Positions 17,085-26,214 of a stretch of DNA of 39,398 bases are shown one piece after another (position 1 is the stretch's first letter; each line of letters opens with the position of its first letter). The notes under the pieces were generated by a model that did no database searches, was not told where the DNA came from, and was given only the letters and a program-made list of their open reading frames with translations. This DNA comes from Kiritimatiellia bacterium. GTDB taxonomy: Bacteria; Verrucomicrobiota; Kiritimatiellia; CAIQIC01; Lenti-01. The stretch is taken from assembly GCA_017540905.1 (NCBI GenBank), contig JAFYAC010000080.1, forward strand, positions 1 to 39,398, written 5' to 3'. The position numbers and the translations under genes are program-made.

Positions 17085-20000
17085 TCACGTCCTGCGCAGG
17101 GTGAGGACGGGGAGCAGGATGGCGGATTCTTCGGTGGCGTCCTTGGCTTTCCAGGCGACGATGAAGCCGACGTGGGCTTCGCGGACGGCATAGCCCCGGG
17201 CTTCGCGCTTGCGGATTTCGGCCAGGGCGGCCTTGGAGAGGCGGGCCACCCGCACGCCGGTGGCGGACACCAGGTCGCCGTCTTCGTACGCCAGCGGGCT
17301 GCCGCTGCGGAGGCGGAAGATGTCCTTCTTGCGGTCCTTCGAGAAGTCCAGCCAGATGTCCTTGTGGGAGAGTTGCAGGGTGAGCTCGGGCGGTTCGGGA
17401 TAGGGGGTGTCGTCCCGGAGGAAGCGGGCGCCGGGCGTCCGGCACGCCCCGAAGAGGCCGGTGTTGCAGTGGATGTACAGGCGGTTCCGGGCGCGGGTGA
17501 TGCCGACGTAGAGCTTGCGCCGGGCGTCGTCGTCCGCCGCCGCTTCGTCCCGCAGCAGCATGTACACGGTGTCGAATTCCCGCCCCTTGGCCTTGTGGAT
17601 GGTCGAGACGAAGACGGTCCCCTTGCCGCCGCCGCAGAAGTCTTCCAGCCTGGACTCGAAGGCGAATTCCCGCAAATCGCTCCGGTAGCGGATCTGCTGG
17701 ACGCTTTCGAACTGCTGGAAGAATTCGCGGACGGCGTCGATGCAGGCGCTGTCGGCGTAGCGCGAAAGGGTTTCCTCCTTGGCTTCTTCCCATGCGTCGG
17801 CGCCGATGGCGGGCGTCGCGGTCTTCCGGTCGATGCGCCGGAGGAAATAGCGCACTTCGGCCAGGTCGGAGAACCGGAATCCGTCCACCGACTGGATGAG
17901 CCGCGCGGGAATGCCGGCCCGCGCCAGGGCACCCGCCGCCTGCGCGGCTTCGTCGTTGGTGCGGACGAGGACGCAGGCGGTTTCGCCGCGCCAGGTGCTC
18001 TTCACCTGTTCGACGAGGGGCAGCATCATCTCCGCGGAGGCGTGCCGGACGATTTCCACCTCCCCGGGTTCGTCGCGGACGGCGATGCCCGGACGGCGCT
18101 TCATCCGGTTGCCGATGGTTTGGGCGAAGGCGTTGGCGAATTCGACGATGGCGCGGGCGCTGCGGTGGTTTTCGACCAGCTCGTAGCGGCCTTCCGGCCC
18201 GCCGCCGGCGAGCGCGGCCATGTAGCGGCTGTCGGAGCCGCGGAAGGCGTAGATGTTCTGGTCGTCGTCGCCCACGGCGATCACGCGCATTTCCTCGTTG
18301 GCCCGCATCAGGGCCCGCACCAGGGCGTACTCGCCGGCGTCCATGTCCTGCGCCTCGTCGATGACCAGCACCGACTTGGCGATGCGGTTCGGCTCCACCC
18401 CGCCGCTTTCGATCAGCCGGACGGCCTCGCCGACCACGTCCCCGGCCTCTTCCAGGTTGCCGACGCGTCCCAGGAGGTCGAAGCTGTAGGAGTGGAAGGT
18501 CTTGATTTCGACGAAGTGGGCGGCGTTGCCGACGAGGTCGAGCAGGCGGCGCTTGAATTCGGTGGCGGCCGCGCGCGAGAAGGTCAGCATGAGCAGCTGC
18601 TCGTGCTTGACGTCTTCGAGCAGCAGCAGCGAGGCGAGCTTGTGGACCAGGACGCGGGTCTTGCCGCTGCCGGGGCCGGCGGCGACGACGATGCGCGCCG
18701 ACCGCTTGTCGCCGATGATGGCCCGCTGGGTGTCCGAGAGCGCGCCGAAGAGCTGTTGGTGCTTGCGCGGGGTGATGTTCCTGCCGATTTCCGCCAGGCG
18801 ATCGCCCTTGAAGTACTTGGCGATGAACTTGCGGAAATCCATCTGGAAGTAGTCCCGCACGTACCGCAGGGCGGCGGCGTAGTCCTTCACCATCAGGTTG
18901 GCGTATTCGCCGACGATGTGGATCTGCCGGATCTTCTGCTTGTAGAACTCGTCGAGCATCCGGTAGTCCTCGACCTTGTAGCGGTTTTTCATGTCGGCGA
19001 GACGGTGGATTTCCATGGCGTTGTAGATGACCAGGAAGCCGCCCTCCAGCTTCATGGCGCCGATTTTCGAGAGGTAGAGCAGCGCGTCCTCGACTTCGTC
19101 GATGCGGAAGGGGCCGCCCTCGGCGAACAGCGCGCGTTCCCGCCGCGCGGAGAGTTTCTCCAGCAGCTCCGTGACCGAGAACTGGATCGGCATCGCCCCG
19201 ACGACGCCGCCGGAACCGGACGCGGCGCCGGCCGGCGCGTGGAGTTCGTGGACGGCGAAGCGGCAGATTTCGATGCGGCGGGCCTGTTGCCGGAGCGTCC
19301 GCTCCGCATCCAGCGCCGTCACCATGCGGAGCCGCCCCGTAGCGGCGTCTTCCTGCTTGCGGATGATGGATTTGACGGTCAGGAAGTAGAGGAGCGTGCG
19401 GATGTTTTTCACCGAACTGCCGGCGATGCCGCTTTCGAGGGCCCGCTCGTTGAGGGCCTTGAGGGTCAGGTCGGCCTCCTGCCGGGCGATCTCGCCGAGC
19501 AGGAAGCGCTCGAGCGCGGCGAAGCGTTCCAGGGTCCTGGAGGTGGCGGCCTCCGAGCGGTCGATCCAGGCGGACAGGTCGCGCGAGTCGGCGAGGATGC
19601 CTTCCTGGCGCATGCGGGTGATGGCGCCGATGACGGCGGCCTTGCCCAGCCCGAGGATGTCGGCGAGGTAGTCCACCCGCGAATCGGCTTCCCCGTCCTG
19701 CCGCGCCCCGGCGATCTGCTTGCTCGAAATCAGCGACTTGATGATCCGGATGGCGTCCTGCCGCCCCCCGTCGTCGAACAGGGGCGATTCCGCGATGCGG
19801 CGGCGCGCCTCGTCCATGTTCCGGACCATGATGCCGGTGGCGAAGACGTGCGGGACGTTGTTGCCGCGGCGCACGTAGCCGGCCTCCTCCAGGGCGGCGA
19901 CGGCGGTCCGCACGCGGGTCTCGACGTCCGGCACCTCGTCGTTCCAGCCCGCCTGCCGCGCGATTTCGAGGGCGCTGCAGGCCACCTGCGGGCGCTGGCG

Positions 20001-21941
20001 GGTGAGGGTCTTGATGGCGCTCCAGACCTGCTGGATTTCGCTCAGGCTCAGCTTGGTCTGGTTGAGCAGGATGAAGTGCTTGTCCAGGTCCTGGTCGCTG
20101 TAGAGCACGTGGCACTTGGCGGAGGTCTGCGGGTCGCGGCCGGCGCGGCCGGCTTCCTGGACGTAGTTTTCGAGCGAGTCGGAGATGTCGTAGTGCACCA
20201 CCAGGCCCACATCCTTCTTGTCCACGCCCATGCCGAAGGCGGACGTGGCGACGATGGCGCGGACTTCGTTGAGGATGAAGGCGTTCTGGTTCGCGATCTT
20301 CTCGGCGGAGTCCATCTTGCCGTTGAACGGCAGCGCGGGGATGCCGTCCCGCGTCAGCTTGTCCGCGAGGTCGCGCGTCCGCTTCGTGCGCGAGACGTAC
20401 ACGATGGCCGGGCATCCGCCGCCGAGCAGCAGGCTGCGCAGGTGCCGGTACTTCTCCTCCTCGGTGTCCGCGTGGATGACCGAATACTGCAGGTTTTCCC
20501 GGGTGGCGGACGACGCGAAGAGCCGCAGGTCCAGCCCCAGCTTCGCCCGGAAGTAGTCGCGGATGTCGGAGACCACCTTCTGCTTCGCCGTCGCCGTGAA
20601 GCACGAGACGGGAATCGCCGCGCCCTCCCCCTTCTTCTCCCGCAGCTTGCGGATGAAGTCGCCGATGTAGAGGTAATCGACGCGGAAATCCTGCCCCCAC
20701 GCGGAAAAACAGTGCGCCTCGTCGATGACGAACCGCACCACGTTGCGCGAGAGCAGCAGCTTCTCGACCGTCTTCGACCGCAGCATTTCCGGCGAGATGT
20801 ACAGCAGCGACGCCGATCCGTCCGCCACCTGCCCGATCGCCTCCGCGCGGCTCAGCGGGTCGAGCAGGCCGTTGATGGTGACCGCTTCCGTGACGCCCCG
20901 CGCCGCCAGGTTGTCCACCTGGTCCTTCATCAGCGACTGCAAGGGCGAAATGACCACCGTCAGGCCGTGCACCGCCCGCCCCTGCATGAGCGCCGGCAGC
21001 TGGAAGGTGAGCGACTTGCCGCCGCCCGTCGGGAAAATGGCCAGCAGCGACTCGCCGTCCACCGCCGCCTGCACCGCCCGCTCCTGCATGGGCTCGCCGT
21101 CGAAGAGGCGGAAGGCGTCGTAGCCGAAGATGCTCCGCAGCCCCTTGTGGATGTCCAGCTTGTCGCGGCAGTACGCGCACCCCTCCCGGCAGGGCGTGCC
21201 GCACAGGGCCTTCAGGACATGCTCCACGCGCGGGAATTGGTGCAGAACCCACGGCGGCGTCGCGGAACTCCCGTCGCCCGTGTTGACCAGCGCCAGCGCG
21301 TAGGCCAGTTCGCGAGGCATGGCGTCCGCGAGCCCCGCCAGGTCCGCGTGGGCGCAGATCCGCCCCGCGAAAGCTTTTTCGACGAGTTCCGCGGCATCCC
21401 CACCGCCCGGCGCCATCCCCAGGAAGGCGAAAAACCCGCCGAACTCCTCGAAGGACGACAGCAGCGCGCGGAAAACCGCCTGCAACTCCCCCGGCAGCGC
21501 CCGGAACGCATTCACTTCGTCGAAGAAAAGGTCCCGCGCCTTCTTCGCGTCGTTGAGCGGATTGTTCAGCTCCTCGGTCTGCAGCTTGTCGTCCTTCAGC
21601 AGCCGGTGGTAGGGCCGTTTCGGGAACAGGAGGGGCGAGAGATACAGCGTGTCGATGGCCGGTTTGCCGCGGATTCCCGGAACGGGACCCGCCAGGTACT
21701 TCAAATCGTGGTGCACGATGTTGTGCCCGCAGAGGAACCCGGCGCCGGCCGTGAACCGCGCGAACTCCGCCGCCGAAGCGCTGTGGACCTCCCGGTTCGC
21801 CCCCTGGCACGCCCCGTAATCATGGATCCGCCCGTCCGCCACCCCGACTTCGACATCGATGAACGCGACCTCGTCGAACCGCCCGCCGCCGTCCCCGCCC
21901 AACGCCTTGTTGCCCTGCACTACCATGTCGCACCCGTCCAT
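17085..21941 (-). CDS. DEDD exonuclease-RecQ-UvrD fusion helicase
   Basis: About 1618 residues. (1) N-terminal DnaQ-like exonuclease: FIDVEVG (about 27-33), GHNIVHHDLKYL (72-83), PYHRLLKDD. (2) Cysteine cluster CGTPCREGCAYC (247-258). (3) RecQ helicase: TGGGKSLTFQ (305-314), VIDEAHCFSAWGQDFR (405-420), AFGMGVDKKD, QEAGRAGRD (595-603). (4) A linker with winged-helix-like segments (~650-1060). (5) UvrD/Rep-type helicase: AAGPGSGKTRVL (1087-1098), VIDEAQD (1193-1199), GDDDQNIYAFRG (1224-1235), STIHKAKGREFDTV near 1475. Long RecQ-UvrD fusions are known in Bacteroidetes and relatives and presumably act in repair or replication restart, but their chemistry is not well described. Start: ATG at 21941; ATG at 21926 is the alternative. 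Both motor domains look intact. Confidence 0.88.
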   Translation of the reverse strand: MDGCDMVVQGNKALGGDGGGRFDEVAFIDVEVGVADGRIHDYGACQGANREVHSASAAEFARFTAGAGFLCGHNIVHHDLKYLAGPVPGIRGKPAIDTLYLSPLLFPKRPYHRLLKDDKLQTEELNNPLNDAKKARDLFFDEVNAFRALPGELQAVFRALLSSFEEFGGFFAFLGMAPGGGDAAELVEKAFAGRICAHADLAGLADAMPRELAYALALVNTGDGSSATPPWVLHQFPRVEHVLKALCGTPCREGCAYCRDKLDIHKGLRSIFGYDAFRLFDGEPMQERAVQAAVDGESLLAIFPTGGGKSLTFQLPALMQGRAVHGLTVVISPLQSLMKDQVDNLAARGVTEAVTINGLLDPLSRAEAIGQVADGSASLLYISPEMLRSKTVEKLLLSRNVVRFVIDEAHCFSAWGQDFRVDYLYIGDFIRKLREKKGEGAAIPVSCFTATAKQKVVSDIRDYFRAKLGLDLRLFASSATRENLQYSVIHADTEEEKYRHLRSLLLGGGCPAIVYVSRTKRTRDLADKLTRDGIPALPFNGKMDSAEKIANQNAFILNEVRAIVATSAFGMGVDKKDVGLVVHYDISDSLENYVQEAGRAGRDPQTSAKCHVLYSDQDLDKHFILLNQTKLSLSEIQQVWSAIKTLTRQRPQVACSALEIARQAGWNDEVPDVETRVRTAVAALEEAGYVRRGNNVPHVFATGIMVRNMDEARRRIAESPLFDDGGRQDAIRIIKSLISSKQIAGARQDGEADSRVDYLADILGLGKAAVIGAITRMRQEGILADSRDLSAWIDRSEAATSRTLERFAALERFLLGEIARQEADLTLKALNERALESGIAGSSVKNIRTLLYFLTVKSIIRKQEDAATGRLRMVTALDAERTLRQQARRIEICRFAVHELHAPAGAASGSGGVVGAMPIQFSVTELLEKLSARRERALFAEGGPFRIDEVEDALLYLSKIGAMKLEGGFLVIYNAMEIHRLADMKNRYKVEDYRMLDEFYKQKIRQIHIVGEYANLMVKDYAAALRYVRDYFQMDFRKFIAKYFKGDRLAEIGRNITPRKHQQLFGALSDTQRAIIGDKRSARIVVAAGPGSGKTRVLVHKLASLLLLEDVKHEQLLMLTFSRAAATEFKRRLLDLVGNAAHFVEIKTFHSYSFDLLGRVGNLEEAGDVVGEAVRLIESGGVEPNRIAKSVLVIDEAQDMDAGEYALVRALMRANEEMRVIAVGDDDQNIYAFRGSDSRYMAALAGGGPEGRYELVENHRSARAIVEFANAFAQTIGNRMKRRPGIAVRDEPGEVEIVRHASAEMMLPLVEQVKSTWRGETACVLVRTNDEAAQAAGALARAGIPARLIQSVDGFRFSDLAEVRYFLRRIDRKTATPAIGADAWEEAKEETLSRYADSACIDAVREFFQQFESVQQIRYRSDLREFAFESRLEDFCGGGKGTVFVSTIHKAKGREFDTVYMLLRDEAAADDDARRKLYVGITRARNRLYIHCNTGLFGACRTPGARFLRDDTPYPEPPELTLQLSHKDIWLDFSKDRKKDIFRLRSGSPLAYEDGDLVSATGVRVARLSKAALAEIRKREARGYAVREAHVGFIVAWKAKDATEESAILLPVLTLRRT

Positions 21942-21951
21942 TCGCCCCAAG

Positions 21952-21981
21952 AAGCTACAAGGAGAGCCCGCCCCCCGTCAA
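21952..21981 (-). promoter_or_regulatory. Promoter-like element of the fusion helicase
   Basis: Minus strand TTGACG (21976-21981), 18 bp, TAGCTT (21952-21957); start codon 10 bp further. The predicted transcript would have a leader of only a few nucleotides if the 21941 start is right. Confidence 0.45.
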
Positions 21982-22004
21982 AGCCATTTGTTTTGGGCCC
22001 GCCC

Positions 22005-23414
22005 TCAGAAGGCGAGGGAGAGTTCCCAGCGGAGGAAGTAGGCGAGGTCGTCGGTGTTGTAGTAGCTGCCGGGGAGGAGCAGCTCCGCGAAGAGATGTCC
22101 CAGCAGGGCCGGGGTCCCGTCGGCGGCGTGCCAGACGGGGAAGTCCCATCGTGCGGTGCCCAGCCAGCCGCGGTCGTGCCCGCCGCCGGGGCCGTCGGCC
22201 TCCGGCGCCCACAGGGGGCCGACGGTGGCGCGGATCCGGTGGCCGGGGCGCGGCGCGAGGCCGGCTTCGGCCCAGGCCTGGACCAGGTTCTGCCAGAGGC
22301 CGGCGCCGTCCGCGTCGTAGGCGTAGATCAGCAGCTCGGAAATCCAGGGATAGCGGCCCCAGAGCGGGTTCCAGCCTTCGTCGCCGGACGTTCCGGGGTC
22401 GTCGCCGGAGAGATACAGTCCGCAAAGGGCGAGGCGGGGTTTCCCGGTGGATTCCTTCCAATCGGCGTGGACCGAGGCGGCCGCCATCATGGCCCGGCGG
22501 CGGGCGTCGCTGGTGGGGCTCCACTGGCCGGCGAGTTCGCCGTCGGCGCCCACGGGGCCGGCGATCGGGATTTCGAGGCGGCCGCCGACGGTGTGGATGT
22601 CCTCGTTGGGGCGGCGCGCGCCGTCCGCGAGGAGGGAGGCCGTGTCGTGCTTCCAGACGTAGTAGCCCGTGGCGCGGAAGCGGTCGGTGAAGGCGTGGCG
22701 GAGGAAGGCGCCGGCCCCGGCTTCGTCCATGCCCGTGTCGTTGGGGGTGTAGCCGTTGAGGTCGCGGTCGATGTCGCCGATGGCCAGCGGGTCGACAGCG
22801 TTGTCGTAGGCGCCGAACAGGGTCAGGCGGGTGCGGTCGGCGGCGTCCCGCGCGACCAGCGTCGCGGCATCCATGTACGACGAGCGCGAGCCGTCCTTGG
22901 CCGTGCCTTCGCCGAAGAGCCGGAAGGCGCCCTCGGGCATGAAGTCCTGGCGGCCGACGACCGCCCGCAGCGTGCCGTCGCCGTTGGCCAGGACGACGTT
23001 CAGCTGGTCGATGACCAGTTCGTCGGGCCAGCGCCAGGAGTGGGAGCGGGAGGGTTCGATGTAGTGGCGGAACTCGTGCAGCAGGCGGACGTTGAACGTC
23101 ACGGGATCGCAGGGCGTCCAGCTGGCGCGGACGCGGGTGCGGAAGCGGAAATAGTCGTTTTCGCCGCCGCGGGCTTCGGCCCCGGTCTTGAGGGGAATCC
23201 GGTCGAAGGCTTCCTGGCGGAGCCGGAAGTCGCCGCCGAACGACCAGGCGGAGGCCTCCGCGGGCCTCTCGACGGCCGCCGGCGGGGCCGCGGGGGCCTC
23301 GACGGGGCGGCGCGCGGCCGCGGCGGGGCGGGCTGCCGCAAGAAGGGTGAATGCGGTTGCGGCGGCAAGCAACGCGGCCGCGGAGGGAGTGCGGGAAGTT
23401 GATGGCGTTTTCAT
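22005..23414 (-). CDS. Alginate-export-family outer-membrane porin
   Basis: 469 residues. Signal peptide (MKTPSTSRTPSAAALLAAATAFTL...AAA), a Pro/Ala-rich linker, then a beta-barrel of the alginate_exp type: FGGDFRLRQEAFDRI, DYFRFRTRVRASW, VTFNVRLLHEFRHY, DQLNVVLANGDGTLRAVVGRQDF, ending in a C-terminal phenylalanine (WELSLAF) as required for outer-membrane barrel insertion. Alternating hydrophobic/polar strands run to the end. Related proteins let anionic or sugar polymers through the outer membrane; the substrate here is unknown and no polysaccharide operon surrounds it. No Shine-Dalgarno; a promoter-like element ends 7 bp before the ATG. It shows that the organism has an outer membrane. Confidence 0.8.
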   Translation of the reverse strand: MKTPSTSRTPSAAALLAAATAFTLLAAARPAAAARRPVEAPAAPPAAVERPAEASAWSFGGDFRLRQEAFDRIPLKTGAEARGGENDYFRFRTRVRASWTPCDPVTFNVRLLHEFRHYIEPSRSHSWRWPDELVIDQLNVVLANGDGTLRAVVGRQDFMPEGAFRLFGEGTAKDGSRSSYMDAATLVARDAADRTRLTLFGAYDNAVDPLAIGDIDRDLNGYTPNDTGMDEAGAGAFLRHAFTDRFRATGYYVWKHDTASLLADGARRPNEDIHTVGGRLEIPIAGPVGADGELAGQWSPTSDARRRAMMAAASVHADWKESTGKPRLALCGLYLSGDDPGTSGDEGWNPLWGRYPWISELLIYAYDADGAGLWQNLVQAWAEAGLAPRPGHRIRATVGPLWAPEADGPGGGHDRGWLGTARWDFPVWHAADGTPALLGHLFAELLLPGSYYNTDDLAYFLRWELSLAF

Positions 23415-23421
23415 GGGGCGC

Positions 23422-23450
23422 ACTTTGGCAAAGGACGGGGAAACTGGCAA
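23422..23450 (-). promoter_or_regulatory. Promoter-like element at the porin start
   Basis: Minus strand TTGCCA (23445-23450), 17 bp, CAAAGT (23422-23427), then 7 bp to the ATG at 23414. Further upstream, 23500-23540 is strikingly A/T-rich and may hold an additional promoter or UP-like DNA. I see no gene in 23415-23841. Confidence 0.45.
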
Positions 23451-23691
23451 GCGCGGAGATGGGGGGCGCGCGGCCGCGATGTTGATGGGGGAGGGGATAG
23501 GGTAAAATATTGTAAATTCCGTTATTTTTCCATAATCTCATGATATGTCCGGGAGAGGGGGCGCGGGATATGCAGGACGCGGGGCGAATGCACGGAGGGT
23601 GGACGGCGATGGGGAAGTTGGAACGGAGAGGACCGCGGAGGGGGGCGCCGCCGCCGGAAAACCGCGAACCGCGGTTGGCCGAAAATCCGGG

Positions 23692-23720
23692 TTGACTTCA
23701 TGGCAATGGACGGGTATGGT
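23692..23720 (+). promoter_or_regulatory. Promoter of tRNA-Gln and the prs operon
   Basis: TTGACT (23692-23697), 17 bp, TATGGT (23715-23720). Predicted start near 23727, about 115 bp before the tRNA; the prs gene starts 51 bp behind the tRNA, so one transcript could be processed into tRNA and mRNA. Confidence 0.6.
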
Positions 23721-23841
23721 GCGCGGCGTTTTGCTTTCGGTGTGGCCGCGGCGACGGTGGCACCGGCGTTCTTTGTCACGGCCAGGCATGCCGCCATCGC
23801 GGGCGGCGTTGCGTGGTTGCGGAATGCCAGTTTATGGGCAT

Positions 23842-23915
23842 TGCCCGATGGTGTAATGGCAGCACACGACCCTTTGGAGGTCAGAGTCAAGGTTCGAATC
23901 CTTGTCGGGCAACCA
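23842..23915 (+). tRNA. tRNA-Gln (anticodon TTG)
   Basis: Acceptor arms TGCCCGA (23842-23848) and TCGGGCA (23905-23911), discriminator A and an encoded CCA (23913-23915). D-arm GTGTAATGGCAGCAC, anticodon stem-loop CGACC-CTTTGGA-GGTCA with anticodon TTG reading CAA, T-arm with GGTTCGAATCC. Cloverleaf closes cleanly. Confidence 0.96.
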
Positions 23916-23966
23916 CTGCGGGCCGGGGCCAGGAATGCAAAACGTTTCGCCACAAAACAGAGTACA

Positions 23967-24920
23967 ATGGAAACCGCCATCAAGATTTTTTCGGGCAACG
24001 CCCACAGGGACCTCGCCGCGCGCATCGCGGCAAGGGTCGGCATTCCGCTGTCCTCCGCCTCCGTGACGAAGTTCCCGGACGGCGAAATCTCCGTGACGAT
24101 CGAGGAAACGGTACGCGGCCGCGACGTGTTCCTCGTCCAGCCCACCGGCCTCAAGCCCAACGAGTACCTGATGGAGCTGCTCATCCTGACGGATGCCGCC
24201 CGCAGGGCCTCGGCCAAGCGCATCACGGCCGTCATGCCTTTCTTCGCCTACGCCCGCCAGGACCGCAAGGACCGCTCGCGCGTGCCCATCTCGGCGAAGC
24301 TCGTCGCGAACCTGCTCGTCGCCGCCGGCGTGGACCGGGTGCTGACGATGGACCTGCATTCTCCGCAGATCCAGGGGTTCTTCGACATCCCGGTGGACCA
24401 CCTGTTCGCGGCGCCGCTCTTCGTCCGCTACATCCGCGAGTCGATGGATTCGGCGAACCTGACGGTCCTGGCCCCGGACGCGGGGGGGCTGAAGGCGGCG
24501 TACACGTTTTCGAAGCTGATCGGTTCGGGCCTGGCGCTCGCGGGCAAGCACCGCTGCACGGCGGAGGAGGTCGAGGCGATGGAGATCGTCGGCGACGTCT
24601 CCGGCCGCGACTGCCTGCTGGTGGACGACATGACGACCACCGCCGGCACGCTCTGCGCCGCCGCCGGCATGGCCAAGGCCAACGGCGCGAAGAGCATCCG
24701 CGCGATCGTCAGCCACTGCCCGATCACGGAGCTGGGCATCGAGCGCCTCAAGGCCTCGCCCATCGAGGAGCTGATCACCACGGACAGCCTGCCCCAGCAG
24801 CCCTGGGACGGCTTCCCCATCACGGTCCTTTCCATCGCCGAGCTGCTCGGCGATGCCATCAAGCGCATACACGGGGACGAAACCGTCTCCCGCCTTTTCG
24901 AGATCCACCAAGGGAGATAA
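23967..24920 (+). CDS. prs: Ribose-phosphate pyrophosphokinase (PRPP synthetase)
   Basis: 317 residues, normal for class I enzymes. Makes 5-phosphoribosyl-1-pyrophosphate from ribose-5-phosphate and ATP for purine, pyrimidine, His and NAD synthesis. Motifs: IKIFSGNAHRDLA at the start, KFPDGEISV, PFFAYARQDRKD (ATP loop, with RQDRK), TMDLHSPQIQGFFDIPVDH (flexible divalent-metal region) and the PRPP-binding loop LLVDDMTTTAGTL. No strong Shine-Dalgarno is visible before the ATG. It heads a compact same-strand block prs-rplY-pth-rpsF-ssb-rpsR-rplI-dnaB; rplY starts 1 bp after its stop. Confidence 0.96.
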   Translation: METAIKIFSGNAHRDLAARIAARVGIPLSSASVTKFPDGEISVTIEETVRGRDVFLVQPTGLKPNEYLMELLILTDAARRASAKRITAVMPFFAYARQDRKDRSRVPISAKLVANLLVAAGVDRVLTMDLHSPQIQGFFDIPVDHLFAAPLFVRYIRESMDSANLTVLAPDAGGLKAAYTFSKLIGSGLALAGKHRCTAEEVEAMEIVGDVSGRDCLLVDDMTTTAGTLCAAAGMAKANGAKSIRAIVSHCPITELGIERLKASPIEELITTDSLPQQPWDGFPITVLSIAELLGDAIKRIHGDETVSRLFEIHQGR

Positions 24921-24921
24921 A

Positions 24922-25575
24922 ATGAAAGAGACGAAACTGACAGCCAAACCGCGCACGGCCAAAGGCAAGGCCGCCGCCGGACGCATGCGCCGCCAGGGGA
25001 ATTTCCCCGCGGTCGTGTACGGCGCGGGCCGCCCCGGCACCGACATCGAGCTCAACGAGCACGATTTCGTCATGCTCCTGCGCAAGCACCGCAGCGAGAA
25101 CATGATCGCCGACCTCGAAATCGAAGGCTCCGGCAAGACCCTCAAGGTCATGCTCAAGGCCATGCAGCACCACCCGCTGACCGGCCGCGTGATCCACGTG
25201 GACTTCTACGAAATCGACATGTCCCGCAAGATCGACATCGAAATCCCGATCCGCCTCGAAGGCGACGCCACCGGCGTGGTCAACGAAGGCGGCATCCTCG
25301 AGCACGTCCTGCGCACCCTTTCCGTGCAGTGCCTGCCGGGCGACATGATCGAGGAAGCGGTCCTCGACGTCACGAACCTCTCGGTCGGCAAGACCCTGCA
25401 CGTCCGCGACATCCCGCTCGACCGCGCCAAGTACAAGGTGCTCGACGACGACGACCAGGTGGTCGCCGCCATCGCCGCCCCGCGCAAGGAAGAGGAAGCC
25501 GCCCCCGCGGCCGCCGAAGCCGCCGCGCCCGAAGTCATCACCGAGAAGAAGCCCGCCGCGGAAGCGGAAGGCTGA
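24922..25575 (+). CDS. rplY: 50S ribosomal protein bL25 (long CTC/TL5 form)
   Basis: 217 residues. The N-terminal domain (KLTAKPRTAKGKAAAGRMRRQGNFPAVVYG) binds 5S rRNA; the second beta domain (IDIEIPIRLEGDATGV, GGILEHVLRTLSVQCLP, LHVRDIPLD) marks the long TL5/CTC type. The tail is an Ala/Glu-rich low-complexity extension, common in this group. The start has AGGGAGA before it, inside the end of prs, implying translational coupling. The order prs-rplY-pth is widely conserved. Confidence 0.95.
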   Translation: MKETKLTAKPRTAKGKAAAGRMRRQGNFPAVVYGAGRPGTDIELNEHDFVMLLRKHRSENMIADLEIEGSGKTLKVMLKAMQHHPLTGRVIHVDFYEIDMSRKIDIEIPIRLEGDATGVVNEGGILEHVLRTLSVQCLPGDMIEEAVLDVTNLSVGKTLHVRDIPLDRAKYKVLDDDDQVVAAIAAPRKEEEAAPAAAEAAAPEVITEKKPAAEAEG

Positions 25576-25634
25576 CACGCAACGGCCGGCGCCCGCGGCC
25601 CCCCCCGCGGCGGCGCCCCCGGAGACGACGGCGG

Positions 25635-26201
25635 ATGAAACTGGTGATGGGACTCGGAAACCCCGGTCGGGAGTACGCCCGCTCGCGCCACAACGCGGGC
25701 TGGATGGTGCTCGACCGCTTCGCCGAGCGGCACGGCGCGGCCTTCCGCCGCCCCTGCCTCAAGTCCTACCAGTCCGCCAAATGCTCCATCGAGGGCGCCG
25801 GGACCGTCCTGCTCGTCAAACCGCTCACCTACATGAACTGCAGCGGGGACATCCTCCCCTCCCTCATGCGCAAGGGCGGCCTGACCGCGAAGGACCTGGT
25901 CGTGGTGGTCGACGACGTCCACATCCCCGCCGGCACCCTGCGCATCCGCGCGCAGGGCAGCGCCGGCGGGCACAACGGACTCAAGTCGGTCATCGAGCGC
26001 GCCGGATCGGACGCCTTCGTCCGCATCCGCGTCGGCGTCGGCGAACAGGAAGAAGGAAAAAGTTTGACGGACCACGTCCTGGAACGTATGGATGCAGGCG
26101 CCTTCCGCACGCTGGCCGAAACGGCCGACCGCGCCGCGGAAGCGCTCGACTGCCTGCTTGCCGAGGGCGTGGAGCCGGCCATGAACCGCTACAACGGATG
26201 A
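25635..26201 (+). CDS. pth: Peptidyl-tRNA hydrolase
   Basis: 188 residues, standard for bacterial Pth. It cleaves peptidyl-tRNA released by stalled ribosomes and recycles the tRNA. Motifs: MGLGNPGREYARSRHNAGW (catalytic His in RHN), KPLTYMNCSG, VVVDDVHIPAG (catalytic Asp region) and GSAGGHNGLKSV. Follows rplY by 59 bp and precedes rpsF by 13 bp. Confidence 0.95.
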   Translation: MKLVMGLGNPGREYARSRHNAGWMVLDRFAERHGAAFRRPCLKSYQSAKCSIEGAGTVLLVKPLTYMNCSGDILPSLMRKGGLTAKDLVVVVDDVHIPAGTLRIRAQGSAGGHNGLKSVIERAGSDAFVRIRVGVGEQEEGKSLTDHVLERMDAGAFRTLAETADRAAEALDCLLAEGVEPAMNRYNG

Positions 26202-26214
26202 GGAGAACAACACC

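Noticed and set aside
17172-23402. 2076-codon plus-strand open frame opposite the helicase and porin
   Set aside because: Antisense shadow crossing two real genes and the gap between them.
23700-23966. In-frame upstream extension of prs
   Set aside because: Would run through the tRNA-Gln gene; prs homology begins METAIKIFSGN at 23967.
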